In this document: piece by piece, positions 15,381 through 24,504 of the stretch
How the letters are laid out: every line of letters begins with the position of its first letter
How positions within the stretch are numbered: position 1 is the stretch's first letter
Assembly: GCA_009996515.1 (NCBI GenBank)
Contig: JAACZV010000001.1
Location: forward strand, 304,627-368,626
Direction of reading: 5' to 3'
Origin: Comamonadaceae bacterium
Lineage (GTDB): Bacteria; Pseudomonadota; Gammaproteobacteria; Burkholderiales; Burkholderiaceae_C
Length of the DNA stretch: 64,000 nucleotides
Notes under the pieces: generated by a model
Database searches by the model: none
Told to the model about the DNA's origin: nothing
The model's input: only the letters and a program-made list of their open reading frames with translations
Position numbers and translations under genes: made by a program

Positions 15381-16376
15381 ATGGACGATAAAGGCACCGA
15401 GAGCGCTGCAATCCTGCTGATGTCGCTGGGCGAGGAAGAAGCCAGCGAGGTCTTCAAGCACCTGTCACCCAAGGAGGTGCAGGCGCTGGGCGAGACCATT
15501 GCCAAGCTCAAGGTCATCAAGCGCGCCCAGGTCGAGGAGGTGCTGGACAAGTTCGACCAGGTGGCCGACACCCACCACACGCTGGTCACCGACACCGACG
15601 AGTACGTGCGCGCCGTGCTGCGCAAGGCGCTGGGCGAGGACAAGGCCAACCTGCTGCTGGAGCGCATCCTGCAGGGCGGCGACGTGTCCTCCATCGAAAG
15701 CCTGAAGTGGATGGACGCCAGCTCGGTGGCCGAGCTGCTGCGCAACGAACACCCGCAGATCATCGCGGCCATCCTGGCCCACCTGGACTTCGACCAGACC
15801 AGCTCGGTGCTCAAGCTCTTCCCCGAGCGCGGCCGCAACGAGGTGATGATCCGCATCGCCACGCTGGACGGCATCCAGCCCACGGCGCTGAAAGACCTCA
15901 ACGAGGTCATGAGCCAGATCCTGGCCGGCGGCGAGCGCATGAAGAAGAGCTCGCTGGGCGGCGCCAAGACGGCCGCCGAGATCATCAACATGATGGGCTC
16001 CAGCATCGAGGCCTCGGTGCTGGACTACATCCGCGAGGCCGACTCCGACCTGGCGCAGAAGATCATGGACAACATGTTCACGTTCGACGATCTGAACAAG
16101 ATCGAGGACCGCGGCATCCAGGCCATGCTCAAGGAAGTGCAGAGCGAAAGCCTCATCGTCGCCCTCAAGGGCGCCAGCCCCGAACTGCGCGAGAAGATCT
16201 TCCGCAACATGTCCACCCGCGCCGCCGAGACGCTGCGCGAGGATCTGGAGAGCCGCGGCCCGGTGCGGCTGTCCGAGGTCGAGTCCGAGCAGAAGGAAAT
16301 GCTCAAGATCGTGCGCCGCCTCGTCGACGAGGGCCAGATCGTGCTGGCGGGCGGCGGCGACGATCAGTTTGTATGA
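15381..16376 (+). CDS. fliG: FliG rotor switch protein
   Basis: FliG sits on the MS ring, receives torque from MotA and switches rotation with FliM/FliN. The 331 residues match the family. Visible hallmarks are ESAAILLMSLGEEEASEVFK at the N-terminus, EHPQIIAAILAHLDFDQTS in the middle domain, and the C-terminal torque helix region DLESRGPVRLSEVESEQKEM with alternating charged residues. It lies 12 bases after fliF and is followed by a 122-base gap with a hairpin-rich repeat before fliH. Confidence 0.97.
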   Translation: MDDKGTESAAILLMSLGEEEASEVFKHLSPKEVQALGETIAKLKVIKRAQVEEVLDKFDQVADTHHTLVTDTDEYVRAVLRKALGEDKANLLLERILQGGDVSSIESLKWMDASSVAELLRNEHPQIIAAILAHLDFDQTSSVLKLFPERGRNEVMIRIATLDGIQPTALKDLNEVMSQILAGGERMKKSSLGGAKTAAEIINMMGSSIEASVLDYIREADSDLAQKIMDNMFTFDDLNKIEDRGIQAMLKEVQSESLIVALKGASPELREKIFRNMSTRAAETLREDLESRGPVRLSEVESEQKEMLKIVRRLVDEGQIVLAGGGDDQFV

Positions 16377-16379
16377 CCA

Positions 16380-16475
16380 CCCCCTACCGGCTTCGCCGGC
16401 CCCCTCAAGGGGGCGCCCCCGCAGGCCCGGCAAAGCCGGATCCTCGGGGGCCGCGCGAGGGGGCGCGGCGCTGAC
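16380..16475 (+). repeat. Hairpin-rich intergenic repeat between fliG and fliH
   Basis: Contains ACCGGCTTCGCCGG, CCCCCTCAAGGGGG and CTCGGGGG...CCCCC-type palindromic units. It is related in composition, but not clearly homologous, to the dispersed repeat found at 13,058, 23,165 and 24,340. Confidence 0.45.
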
Positions 16476-16498
16476 GCGCGCGCAGAATCGCAAGCACC

Positions 16499-17281
16499 AT
16501 GGCCACGAGACCCCCACCCCGGCAAGTGCCGCCGCCCGAGCGCCGCGAGGGCGAGCGCCGCGGCAGCTATGCGCGCTTCATTCCTGGCGAGGAGGTCCAG
16601 GGCGCCCGGGCCTGGAACCTGGACAACCTGGGCAACACCCCGCCCTCCCCCTTCGCGCCCATGCGCCCCGGCGTCCAGCCGCCGGCGCCCGCCGCGACGG
16701 CGCCCGTGGAGCCGCCCGCGCCGCCCGAGCCCAGCCTGCAGGAGCAACTGCACGCCGCCCGCCAGGGCGGCTACCAAGACGGCTACCGAGACGGCCTGGC
16801 CGCGCTGGACGCCTTCAAGCAGAGCTTCGCCCAGCAGATGAGCCGCCAGATCGGCACGCTGGTGGCCGGCTTCGACGCGGAGATGCGCGGGCTGGAGGAC
16901 CAGATGGCCGCGACGGTGGCGCGCATCGCCGTCGAACTGGCCCGCCAGGTCGTGCGCAGCGAACTCGAGCAGCGCCCCGAGCTGATCGCGCGCGTCGCCC
17001 ATGACGCGGTAGAGGCACTGCAACTGTCGGCCCGCCATGTGCGCGTGCGCGTGCATCCGGACGACTTCCCCCTCGTGCAGCAGGGCGCCGGCCAGGAGCT
17101 GCAGGCCCGCGAGGCCCAGCTCATCCCCGACCCGGACGTGGCGCGCGGCGGCGTCAAGGTCGACGCCGACATCGCCAGCGTGGATGCGACCCTCGCGGCC
17201 CGCTGGCAGCAGGCCGCGTCGGCCATAGGTCAGCAGTCGATCTGGGAAGACCGCCGTGGCGCGGACGCCGATGGCGACTGA
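16499..17281 (+). CDS. fliH: FliH regulator of the flagellar export ATPase
   Basis: FliH binds FliI and holds it at the export gate. The 260-residue product has a Pro-rich N-terminal third ([20 protein letters not shown]), then the FliH-type G-rich repeat ([18 protein letters not shown]) leading into a long helix and a C-terminal FliH/YscL domain ([20 protein letters not shown] ... [19 protein letters not shown]). Its last codons overlap the start of fliI, indicating coupled translation. Confidence 0.93.
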   Translation: MATRPPPRQVPPPERREGERRGSYARFIPGEEVQGARAWNLDNLGNTPPSPFAPMRPGVQPPAPAATAPVEPPAPPEPSLQEQLHAARQGGYQDGYRDGLAALDAFKQSFAQQMSRQIGTLVAGFDAEMRGLEDQMAATVARIAVELARQVVRSELEQRPELIARVAHDAVEALQLSARHVRVRVHPDDFPLVQQGAGQELQAREAQLIPDPDVARGGVKVDADIASVDATLAARWQQAASAIGQQSIWEDRRGADADGD

Positions 17282-18698
17282 GCGCAGCGAGCGCTGGCAG
17301 CGCTATCTCGCCGACCTGGAGACGCTGGCCGGCAATGCCGCCCCGCTGGAATCCCAGGGCAAGCTGGTGCGCGTGGCCGGCCTGGTGCTGGAAGCCACCG
17401 GCATCAAGGTGCCGCTGGGCTCGGTCTGCCGCATCCAGATGCCCAGCAGCGGCAACAGCCCGCGCCGCGGCGCCGCGCCGGTGAACGCCGAGGTGGTGGG
17501 CTTCTCGGGCGACCGCGCCTATCTGATGCCCACCGACGAGGTGCAAGGCCTGTCCAGCGGCGCCACCGTCGTGCCGCGCCACCTGCCGCCGCTGGCGCCC
17601 CGGCTGGGCCAGCCGCTGCACCCCTGGCGCCGCGGCGAGGACCGCGGCCTGCACCTGCCCATGGGCGACGGCCTGCTGGGCCGCGTCGTCGACCCGCATG
17701 GCCACCCGCTGGACCGCGGCGGCGAGCTGGCCGACATCCACAACGAACCCATGGTGCGCCGCCCCATCAACGCGATGGACCGCGACCCGGTGCGCACGCC
17801 GCTGGACACCGGTGTGCGCGCCATCAACGCGCTGCTGACCGTGGGCCGCGGCCAGCGCCTGGGCCTGTTCGCCGGCACCGGCGTCGGCAAGTCAGTGCTG
17901 CTGGGCATGATGGCGCGCTACACCCAGGCCGACGTCATCGTCGTGGGCCTGATCGGCGAACGCGGCCGCGAGGTCAAGGAGTTCATCGAGGACATCCTCG
18001 GCGAGCAAGGCCTCCAGCGCAGCGTCGTCGTGGCGGCCCCCGCCGACGCGCCGCCGCTGATGCGCATGCAGGGCGCGCACTACGCCACGGCGATTGCGGA
18101 ATATTTCCGCGACCAGGGCCGCCACGTGCTGCTGCTGATGGATTCGCTGACCCGCTACGCGATGGCCCAGCGCGAGATCGCGCTGGCCATCGGCGAGCCG
18201 CCGGCCACCAAGGGCTATCCGCCCAGTTGCTTCGCCAAGCTGCCGCAGCTGGTGGAGCGCAGCGGCAACGGCCTGGCCGGCGAAGGCTCCATCACCGCCT
18301 TCTACACCGTGCTGACCGAGGGCGACGACCCGCAAGACCCCATCGCCGACGCGGCGCGCGGCATCCTGGACGGCCACATCGTGCTGAGCCGCGAGCTGGC
18401 CGAGGCCGGCCATTACCCGGCCATCGACATCGAGCGCTCCATCTCGCGGGTGATGACCAGTGTTGCACCCCAAAACCAGGTCGATTCCGCGCGTCGCTTC
18501 CGCCAACTTCTGGCGAAATACAACAAGGCCCGCGACCTGATCCAGCTTGGCGCCTATGCCCCGGGCAGCGACCCCGAGCTGGACCTGGCCGTGCGCCTGC
18601 ATGCCGACATGACGCGGCTGCTGCAGCAAGACATGCACAGCCCGGCACTTCTTCACGCCAGCGTCAGCCAGTTGCAGGCCGTGGTCCAGGGCGCCTAA
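17256..18698 (+). CDS. fliI: FliI flagellum-specific export ATPase
   Basis: FliI hydrolyses ATP to assist export of flagellar proteins. The 480-residue frame shows Walker A AGTGVGKS at about residues 206-213, the Walker B region [20 protein letters not shown], and the family signature [20 protein letters not shown]. The GTG at 17256 is preceded by GGGAAGA at good spacing and overlaps fliH by 26 bases; the ATG at 17271 (MATERSERW) is an alternative with an 11-base overlap. Related to F1 ATPase beta subunits and type III secretion ATPases, but the context is flagellar. Confidence 0.96.
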   Translation: MARTPMATERSERWQRYLADLETLAGNAAPLESQGKLVRVAGLVLEATGIKVPLGSVCRIQMPSSGNSPRRGAAPVNAEVVGFSGDRAYLMPTDEVQGLSSGATVVPRHLPPLAPRLGQPLHPWRRGEDRGLHLPMGDGLLGRVVDPHGHPLDRGGELADIHNEPMVRRPINAMDRDPVRTPLDTGVRAINALLTVGRGQRLGLFAGTGVGKSVLLGMMARYTQADVIVVGLIGERGREVKEFIEDILGEQGLQRSVVVAAPADAPPLMRMQGAHYATAIAEYFRDQGRHVLLLMDSLTRYAMAQREIALAIGEPPATKGYPPSCFAKLPQLVERSGNGLAGEGSITAFYTVLTEGDDPQDPIADAARGILDGHIVLSRELAEAGHYPAIDIERSISRVMTSVAPQNQVDSARRFRQLLAKYNKARDLIQLGAYAPGSDPELDLAVRLHADMTRLLQQDMHSPALLHASVSQLQAVVQGA

Positions 18699-18769
18699 AC
18701 ACCGCGACGGCGCCCGCCGATAAAGTTTTTGTGCCGGACCGACGATCCGGTGCCGCGCCGGAGTTTTGA

Positions 18770-19225
18770 ATGAGTGCACCCGTCAACGACACCCTGGGCC
18801 TGCTGCTGGAACGCGCCGAAGGCGAGCGCGACGCCGCCGCCCAGGCCTTGCACGCCGCCAGCGCCCAGGCCCAGGCCGCCCGCGCCCAGCATGGCGAGCT
18901 GGCCGGCTACCGCCAGGACTACCAGCAGCGCTGGACGCAGAGCTTCGCCCAGGGCACGACCATGAGCATCGTCGGCTGCTACCGCAGCTTCGGCCAGCGC
19001 CTGGACCAGGCCGTGGACAGCCAGGGCCATGTGGCCCAGCATGCCGACCAGCGCCAGCAGCGCGCCCGCGAGACGCTGCGCCAGGCCGAGCTGCGCGTCA
19101 GCGCGCTGCGCCAGCTGATCGCCCGCCGCCAGGCCGAGGCCGACAAGGCCGCCCAGCGCCGCGAACAGCGCGCCAGCGACGAGTTCGCCGCCCGCGCCCA
19201 TCTGCGCCGCACGGCCCACGCCTGA
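18770..19225 (+). CDS. fliJ: FliJ flagellar export chaperone/stalk
   Basis: FliJ is the coiled-coil stalk of the export ATPase ring. The 151-residue protein is almost entirely helical and rich in Gln, Ala and Arg (AEGERDAAAQALHAASAQAQ, RETLRQAELRVSALRQLIAR), as is usual for this fast-diverging family. The position between fliI and fliK supports it. The long overlapping frame that starts at 18766 belongs to fliK read upstream and is not coding here. Confidence 0.9.
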   Translation: MSAPVNDTLGLLLERAEGERDAAAQALHAASAQAQAARAQHGELAGYRQDYQQRWTQSFAQGTTMSIVGCYRSFGQRLDQAVDSQGHVAQHADQRQQRARETLRQAELRVSALRQLIARRQAEADKAAQRREQRASDEFAARAHLRRTAHA

Positions 19226-19236
19226 GGAAGCGCCCC

Positions 19237-20520
19237 ATGCTCGGCAGCACCCCCGCCATCGCCCCCAAGCCGGCCGCCATGCCGCCCGCCGCCGCGTCGC
19301 CCCAGCCGGGCTCGGCCGGCGGCCCCAGCTTTGCCCACTTCCTGAACGACCAGCCCGACCCGCAGCCCGCCCATGTCGACCCGGTGCCCAGCAAGCCCGA
19401 CACGGCCCGGGACGCCACGGCCGCCGCCAACGCGGCGCAGGCCCGCCGCAAGGAAGGCCAGGCCGCGCCGGCCAAGCCCGCCGCGCCGGCCCAGGGCCGC
19501 GCACCTGATGCGGCCGCCGCGCCGGCCACGCCGGCCAAGGACGCCAAGATCGACGACGACGCCAGCGAGCCCGCCGACGCGGCGGAGGACGCCGACGCCC
19601 AGACCTCGGGTCTGGACGAATTCACGCAGCTCATCGGCCTGACCCTGCCGGCGCCACCGGCCGTGCAGGCAGCCGCGACGACGGCCTCGCCCGCCGCGGC
19701 CGACACCGACACCGATGCCAGGCACCCGGCCAAGGGCGCCCGCAGCGGCCACATGACCGCCGAGGTCGGCGCCGACGACGGTGCGCGCGACGCCGCCGCC
19801 GCGACACCGGCCGAACGCCGCCCCGCCGAGGCGACGACGCGCGCCGCCGAGGCCTCGCGGGCCAAGGGCGTCGAGCTGGCCGCCGACAAGGCCGCGGCGG
19901 CGCGCAGCGCCCACGGCGACACGCTGCAGGCCGCCACAGCCACCGCCACGCCCGCGGCCACCACGCCGCGCACCGCGGCGTCGGCCGACGCCCAGCCCAA
20001 CGGCTTTGCCGCCCTGCTGGCCCAGACCCAGCAGGCCCAGCCGCTGGGCGCTGCGGCGCCAGGCACCCCTGCGGCAGCCGCCAGCGCCCGCGTGCATGCC
20101 GCGCTGCAGAGCAACGCCTTTGCGCCCGAGCTGGGCGCCCGCGTCAGCCTGCTGGCCGTCAACGGCGTGCAGCAGGCCGAGCTGCAGCTGAACCCGGCGG
20201 ACATGGGGCCGGTGGCCGTGCAGATCGTCGTCGACGGCGCCCAGGCCCAGGTGTCCTTCCATGCGGCCCAGGCCGAGACGCGCCAGGCGCTGCAGCAGAG
20301 CCTGCCCGACCTGGCCGCCGCACTGCAGGGCCAGGGCCTGACGCTGGCGGGTGGCGGCGTCTTCCAGCAGTCCTCGCAGAACGCCGGTCAGCGCGAGGCC
20401 GGCGGCAGCGAGGGCCGCGATTCGCGTGGCGCCGACACCGGCCGCGTCGAGGGCAGCCCGGCCGGCACCGCCGCGCCGCCCGCACGCCGCAGCCAGGGCC
20501 TGCTCGACACCTTTGCCTGA
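19237..20520 (+). CDS. fliK: FliK hook-length control protein
   Basis: FliK is the secreted molecular ruler for hook length. The 427-residue frame starts at ATG 19237 (MLGSTPAIAPKPAAMPPAAA) behind GAGGAAG, eleven bases after fliJ. The N-terminal two thirds are low-complexity Ala/Pro/Asp-rich, typical of the ruler. The C-terminal FliK domain is clear (ASLLAVNGVQQAELQLNPADMG-type, VQIVVDGAQAQVSFHAAQAE), carrying the L-x-L-x-P-x-x-[LM]-G motif. The track extends it to 18766 over fliJ; that extension is rejected. Confidence 0.93.
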   Translation: MLGSTPAIAPKPAAMPPAAASPQPGSAGGPSFAHFLNDQPDPQPAHVDPVPSKPDTARDATAAANAAQARRKEGQAAPAKPAAPAQGRAPDAAAAPATPAKDAKIDDDASEPADAAEDADAQTSGLDEFTQLIGLTLPAPPAVQAAATTASPAAADTDTDARHPAKGARSGHMTAEVGADDGARDAAAATPAERRPAEATTRAAEASRAKGVELAADKAAAARSAHGDTLQAATATATPAATTPRTAASADAQPNGFAALLAQTQQAQPLGAAAPGTPAAAASARVHAALQSNAFAPELGARVSLLAVNGVQQAELQLNPADMGPVAVQIVVDGAQAQVSFHAAQAETRQALQQSLPDLAAALQGQGLTLAGGGVFQQSSQNAGQREAGGSEGRDSRGADTGRVEGSPAGTAAPPARRSQGLLDTFA

Positions 20521-20650
20521 GGATGAAGCGGAAATAGCCACGGCTGCCCCAAGCTAATCGAGGTTTGCCTGGCAGGTAGCGGGTCAATAATCGGACGCAA
20601 ATTGCCCAGGGCCCGCCAGGCCCGGGCCTAGGACGTCTCAAGGAGTTCTC

Positions 20651-21241
20651 ATGGCGACTGCGCCGGCTGCCGAAACCGCCGCGCCCCCCGGGGGCGGCAG
20701 CAAGAAGCTGATCATCATCCTGGCCGCCGTGCTCGTGCTGGTGCTGCTGGGCGGCGGCGCCGCGCTGATGCTGATGAAGAAAAAGGCCGCGGCCGACGAG
20801 GGCGATGACGGCGAGGCCGTCGAGGCCCCCGTCAAGGCCAAGGCCAAGGCCAAGCCCGACCATCCGCCCACCTTCGTGCCGCTGGACCCCTTCACGGTCA
20901 ACCTGGCCGACAAGGACGTGGACCGCTTCGCCCAGGTCGGCGTGACGCTGGAGGTCGAGGACCCGAAGTTCGCCGACCAGGTCAAGGCCTACATGCCCGC
21001 CATCCGCAGCAACGTGCTGATGGTGCTGTCGCACAAGACCGCCGCCGAGCTGCTGACCCGCGAGGGCAAGGAGCAGCTGGCCAAGGAAATCATGCGCGAG
21101 TCGGTGCGCCCCATGGGCATCGAGCTGGACGACGAGGACGAGGCCACCGACGACACGCCGAAGAAGAAAAAGAAGAGGAAGAAGCCCGCGGTGGAAAGCC
21201 CCGTGACGCAAGTGCTGTTCTCCAACTTCATCGTGCAGTGA
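20651..21241 (+). CDS. fliL: FliL stator-associated membrane protein
   Basis: FliL is a single-pass inner-membrane protein around the stator that supports motor torque. The 196 residues comprise a short cytoplasmic start, one membrane helix (KLIIILAAVLVLVLLGGGAA, about 19-40), a periplasmic domain (FVPLDPFTVNLADKDVDRFA) and the C-terminal FSNFIVQ. An unusual run of lysines (PKKKKKRKKP) interrupts the domain near residue 165-178. AAGGAG precedes the ATG. The 130-base gap before it contains a GC-rich hairpin and no sigma-28 site. fliM follows after 13 bases. Confidence 0.93.
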   Translation: MATAPAAETAAPPGGGSKKLIIILAAVLVLVLLGGGAALMLMKKKAAADEGDDGEAVEAPVKAKAKAKPDHPPTFVPLDPFTVNLADKDVDRFAQVGVTLEVEDPKFADQVKAYMPAIRSNVLMVLSHKTAAELLTREGKEQLAKEIMRESVRPMGIELDDEDEATDDTPKKKKKRKKPAVESPVTQVLFSNFIVQ

Positions 21242-21254
21242 ACCTGGTTCCGCC

Positions 21255-22259
21255 ATGAATCAGCAGATCCTTTCCCAAGACGAAGTCGATGCGCTGCTCC
21301 AGGGCATCACCGGCGAGAGCCAGAAGCTCGAGCAGGAGGAAGAGCAGGTCGGCGGCATCCGCGAGTACAACCTCGCGAGCCAGGAGCGCATCGTCCGTGG
21401 GCGCATGCCCACGATGGAGATCATCAACGAACGCTTCGCGCGCAACATCCGCGTGGGCCTGTTCAACTTCATCCGCAAGAGCCCCGAGGTCGCCATCGGC
21501 GGCATCAAGGTGCAGAAGTACAGCGCCTTCCTGCGCGAGATCGTCGTCCCGACCAACTTCAACATCGTGTCGGTGAAGCCGCTGCGCGGCAGCGGCCTGA
21601 TCGTGTGCGACCCGACGCTGGTGTTCGCCGTCATCGACTCGCTGTTCGGCGGCATCGGCAAGTTCCACGCCCGCATCGAGGGCCGCGACTTCTCGCCCAC
21701 CGAGCAACGCGTCATCACGCGCGTCGTCGAGGTCATCACGACCGAGTACGCCAAGGCCTGGAAAGGCGTCTATCCGCTGGAGCTGGAGTACCAGCGCTCG
21801 GAGATGCAGCCCCAGTTCGCCAACATCGCCACGCCCAGCGAGATCGTCGTCTCCACGTCGTTCACGCTGGAGATCGGCGAGACCAGTGGCACGATCTACT
21901 TCTGCATCCCCTACTCGACGCTGGAGCCCATCCGCGACGTGCTGTACTCCACGACGGTGGGCGACTCCTCCGAGCCCGACCGGCGCTGGATCAACCTGCT
22001 GAAGACGCAGATCCAGGCCGCCGAGGTGGAACTGGTGGCGGAGCTGGGCACGGCGCCGGCCACCGTGGAGCAGTTGCTGGCCTTCAAGCCCGGCGACTTC
22101 ATCGAGCTGGACCTGGACCCGCTGATCGAGACCAAGGTGGACGGCGTGCCGGTCTTCCAGTGCCACTACGGCACGTCCAATGGCCGCTATGCCCTCAAGA
22201 TCGACAAGATGCTGACCGGCTCGCAGGAGAGCTGGTTGGGAGCCAAACATGAGCCCTGA
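21255..22259 (+). CDS. fliM: FliM flagellar switch protein
   Basis: FliM forms the C ring and receives phosphorylated CheY. The N-terminal CheY-binding peptide ILSQDEVDALLQG is present at residues 5-17. The middle domain (MEIINERFARNIRVGLFNFI, GGIGKFHARIEGRDFSPTEQ) and the C-terminal SpoA-like domain (FIELDLDPLIETKVDGVPVF) follow; 334 residues is normal. fliN starts within its last 11 bases, so the two switch subunits are probably translated together. Confidence 0.97.
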   Translation: MNQQILSQDEVDALLQGITGESQKLEQEEEQVGGIREYNLASQERIVRGRMPTMEIINERFARNIRVGLFNFIRKSPEVAIGGIKVQKYSAFLREIVVPTNFNIVSVKPLRGSGLIVCDPTLVFAVIDSLFGGIGKFHARIEGRDFSPTEQRVITRVVEVITTEYAKAWKGVYPLELEYQRSEMQPQFANIATPSEIVVSTSFTLEIGETSGTIYFCIPYSTLEPIRDVLYSTTVGDSSEPDRRWINLLKTQIQAAEVELVAELGTAPATVEQLLAFKPGDFIELDLDPLIETKVDGVPVFQCHYGTSNGRYALKIDKMLTGSQESWLGAKHEP

Positions 22260-22704
22260 TTCCCCCAGCCAAGACGAACAGGACGCGATGGCGGCCGAAT
22301 GGGCCGCGGCCCTGGCCGAGGCCTCCGCCGCGCCGGCCCCGGCCGCGACCACCGAGGTGGTGGCCGAGGTCGCCCCCGAGCAGGTGTCCACGCCCAGCTT
22401 CGCCAACTTCACGCCGACCACGGCCGGCGGCCCGGCGGGCGACATCAACATGATCCTGGACATCCCGGTCCAGCTGACCGTGGAACTGGGCCGCACCCGC
22501 ATCCCGATCAAGAACATCCTGCAGCTGGCCCAGGGCTCGGTCGTGGAGCTGGACGCGCTGGCCGGCGAACCCATGGACGTGCTGGTCAACGGCTACCTGA
22601 TCGCCCAGGGCGAGGTGGTGGTCGTGAACGACAAGTTCGGCATCCGGCTGACCGACATCGTCACGCCGTCCGAGCGCATGCGCCGCCTCAGCAAGGCGGC
22701 CTGA
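22249..22704 (+). CDS. fliN: FliN flagellar switch protein
   Basis: FliN is the lower C-ring subunit, forming FliM-FliN complexes and docking FliH. The 151-residue product has an Ala-rich N-terminal arm and a C-terminal SpoA domain (DIPVQLTVELGRTRIPIKNI, LDALAGEPMDVLVNGYLIAQ, GIRLTDIVTPSERMRRL). The ATG overlaps fliM by 11 bases. A seven-base perfect hairpin follows the stop. Confidence 0.96.
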   Translation: MSPDSPSQDEQDAMAAEWAAALAEASAAPAPAATTEVVAEVAPEQVSTPSFANFTPTTAGGPAGDINMILDIPVQLTVELGRTRIPIKNILQLAQGSVVELDALAGEPMDVLVNGYLIAQGEVVVVNDKFGIRLTDIVTPSERMRRLSKAA

Positions 22705-22709
22705 AGACG

Positions 22710-22727
22710 CCGGGCCGGGAGGCCCGG
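22710..22727. terminator. Hairpin after fliN
   Basis: CCGGGCC-GGGA-GGCCCGG, no T tract. Possible partial terminator or processing site between fliN and fliO. Confidence 0.35.
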
Positions 22728-22822
22728 CCCGCCCGCGACAGCCTTGGTCTTTGGACAACCGCGGGTTTGTCGGAGCAATTGAGGGTTTCTGGGACTCAAG
22801 TCCGTCCGCAAAATGCCGGGGC

Positions 22823-23155
22823 ATGAATGCTTCCGGCCTGCTCCCCTTCTTCTGGTTCATTGCCATCGTCGCGCTGATCCCGGTCGCGCTATGGCTGCTC
22901 AAGCGCTCGCCCTATGGCCGCGTGCTGGGCGGCGCGGCCACGCCCAATGTCTTGCGCGTCGTGACGCAGCTGGCCACGGCCCCCAACCAGCGCCTGCTGG
23001 TCGTCGAGGTGGGTCAGGGGGAGGACCGCCGCTGGCTGGTGCTGGGTGCCACGCCACAGAACATCACGACGCTGCACGTCATGCCGCCGCAGGCCGAGCC
23101 GCCCGCGCCGGCCAGCTTCGCCAAGCTGCTGGGCAAGGAGCGCAAGGATGCTTGA
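22823..23155 (+). CDS. fliO: FliO flagellar export apparatus assembly protein
   Basis: FliO helps assemble the FliP ring of the export gate. From ATG 22823 the 110-residue product (MNASGLLPFFWFIAIVALIP) has one N-terminal membrane helix and a cytoplasmic domain with the FliO pattern (LLVVEVGQGEDRRWLVLGAT, HVMPPQ). The track's start at 22751 adds 24 residues ahead of the membrane helix without a ribosome-binding site and is less likely. The stop is followed by a dispersed repeat before fliP. Confidence 0.9.
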   Translation: MNASGLLPFFWFIAIVALIPVALWLLKRSPYGRVLGGAATPNVLRVVTQLATAPNQRLLVVEVGQGEDRRWLVLGATPQNITTLHVMPPQAEPPAPASFAKLLGKERKDA

Positions 23156-23164
23156 GCCCCTCGC

Positions 23165-23290
23165 CCATCCTCGCCACGCTGAACGCGGGGGAGTCTGGTC
23201 GGTCCCCCGCGGGGACGGCGATGCTTGCGGCATTCAGCCGCAATCACATCGCCCGCGGGCCGGCTTGGGGCGGCCCGGCGCTCGGCCCAC
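23165..23290 (+). repeat. Dispersed intergenic repeat between fliO and fliP
   Basis: Direct copy sharing GGGGACGGCGATG, ...CATTCAGCCGC... and GGCCGGCTTGGGGCGGCCCG with copies at 24,340 and (inverted) 13,058. It has no stop in the fliP frame. Confidence 0.85.
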
Positions 23291-23309
23291 GCTTTCATCC
23301 GACAAGGCG

Positions 23310-24041
23310 ATGCTGGGGCTTGCACTGTTCGTCGTGGCCGGCAGCGCGGTCGCGCAGGGCCAGACGCCGCCGGCCACGCTGCCGCTGCTGATCGGCCAGG
23401 GCGCCGGCGGCAGCTATTCGGTGCCCATCCAGACGCTGCTGTTCTTCACGGCGCTGGGCTTTCTGCCGGCCATCATTCTGATGATGACGGCGTTCACGCG
23501 CATCGCCATCGTGCTGAGCCTGATGCGCCAGGCGCTGGGCACCCAGGCCGCGCCGCCCAACCAGGTCATCGTGGGCCTGTCGCTGTTCCTGACCTTCTTC
23601 GTCATGAGCCCGACGCTGGACAAGGTCTACGCCGACGCCTGGCAGCCCTACAGCGCCGGCCAGATCCAGTTCGACGAGGCCTTGAAGCGCGCCGAGGTGC
23701 CCATGCGCGGCTTCATGCTCAAGCAGACCCGCCAGGCCGACGTGGCGCTGTTCTCGCGGCTGGCCAAGCTGGACGCCGGCATCAAGCCCGAGGACGTGCC
23801 CTTCAAGGTGCTGGTGCCGGCCTTCGTGACCAGCGAGCTCAAGAGCGCCTTCCAGATCGCGTTCCTGATCTTCATCCCCTTCCTGGTCATCGACATGATC
23901 GTGGCCAGCGTGCTGATGAGCCTGGGCATGATGATGCTGTCACCCGTGCTCGTGGCCCTGCCCTTCAAGCTGATGCTGTTCGTGCTGGCGGACGGCTGGA
24001 ACCTGCTGCTCGGCTCGCTGGCCGCGTCCTTCGTCACCTGA
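23310..24041 (+). CDS. fliP: FliP flagellar export gate protein
   Basis: FliP is the pentameric core of the flagellar type III export channel. From ATG 23310 the 243-residue product has a signal-like hydrophobic start (MLGLALFVVAGSAVAQG) and the conserved blocks FLPAIILMMTAFTRIAIVLS, FLTFFVMSP and FLVIDMIVASVLMSLGMMML. The reading frame stays open upstream through the dispersed repeat to an ATG at 23147 that overlaps fliO, which would add 54 residues of repeat-encoded sequence. The short start gives normal FliP size and is preferred, but its ribosome-binding site (ACAAGG) is very close and its signal peptide lacks basic residues. Confidence 0.93.
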   Translation: MLGLALFVVAGSAVAQGQTPPATLPLLIGQGAGGSYSVPIQTLLFFTALGFLPAIILMMTAFTRIAIVLSLMRQALGTQAAPPNQVIVGLSLFLTFFVMSPTLDKVYADAWQPYSAGQIQFDEALKRAEVPMRGFMLKQTRQADVALFSRLAKLDAGIKPEDVPFKVLVPAFVTSELKSAFQIAFLIFIPFLVIDMIVASVLMSLGMMMLSPVLVALPFKLMLFVLADGWNLLLGSLAASFVT

Positions 24042-24057
24042 TCTATCGCCCCGCGCC

Positions 24058-24327
24058 ATGGACCCCCAACAAGTCTTCACCTTCGGCCAGCAAGGCCTGT
24101 ACATGCTGATGCTGGTGGCCTCGCCCATCCTCATCGTCGTGCTGCTGGTCGGCGTGGTCGTCAGCGTCTTCCAGGCGGCCACGCAGATCAACGAGGCGAC
24201 GCTGTCCTTCGTGCCCAAGGTCGTCGCGGCCGTGCTGACGCTGGCCGTCGCCGGGCCGTGGATGATGACCACGCTGGTGGAGTACATCCAGCGCACGCTG
24301 ATGGCCATTCCCAGCATGGTCGGCTAA
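24058..24327 (+). CDS. fliQ: FliQ flagellar export gate protein
   Basis: FliQ is the small two-helix subunit of the FliPQR channel. The 89-residue protein (MDPQQVFTFGQQGLYMLMLV) has helices at about 15-40 (LMLVASPILIVVLLVGVVVS) and 50-75 and the typical FQAATQINEATLSFVPK linker. It lies 16 bases after fliP; a dispersed repeat separates it from fliR. Confidence 0.95.
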   Translation: MDPQQVFTFGQQGLYMLMLVASPILIVVLLVGVVVSVFQAATQINEATLSFVPKVVAAVLTLAVAGPWMMTTLVEYIQRTLMAIPSMVG

Positions 24328-24339
24328 TGGAAAAACCCC

Positions 24340-24470
24340 TCGTCCGGTCTCGCCCTGCTGAACGCAGGCAGCCCGACCGGTCCCCCGAGGGGACGGCGAT
24401 GGCCGCGGCATGGAGCCGCAAGCCAATCGCCACGGCGGGCCGGCTTGGGGCGGCCCGGCGCTCGGCCCGC
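24340..24470 (+). repeat. Dispersed intergenic repeat between fliQ and fliR
   Basis: Direct copy with TCCCCCGAGGGGACGGCGAT, ATGGAGCCGCAAGCCAATCG and GGCCGGCTTGGGGCGGCCCG. It is the best match to the inverted copy at 13,058. Confidence 0.85.
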
Positions 24471-24504
24471 AATACCCTGGCCTCGTTCACCACGGGCGAT
24501 TGAC

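Noticed and set aside
13197-15461. A 754-residue minus-strand ORF containing FliE
   Set aside because: Only the last 108 codons are fliE; the rest is antisense to fliF.
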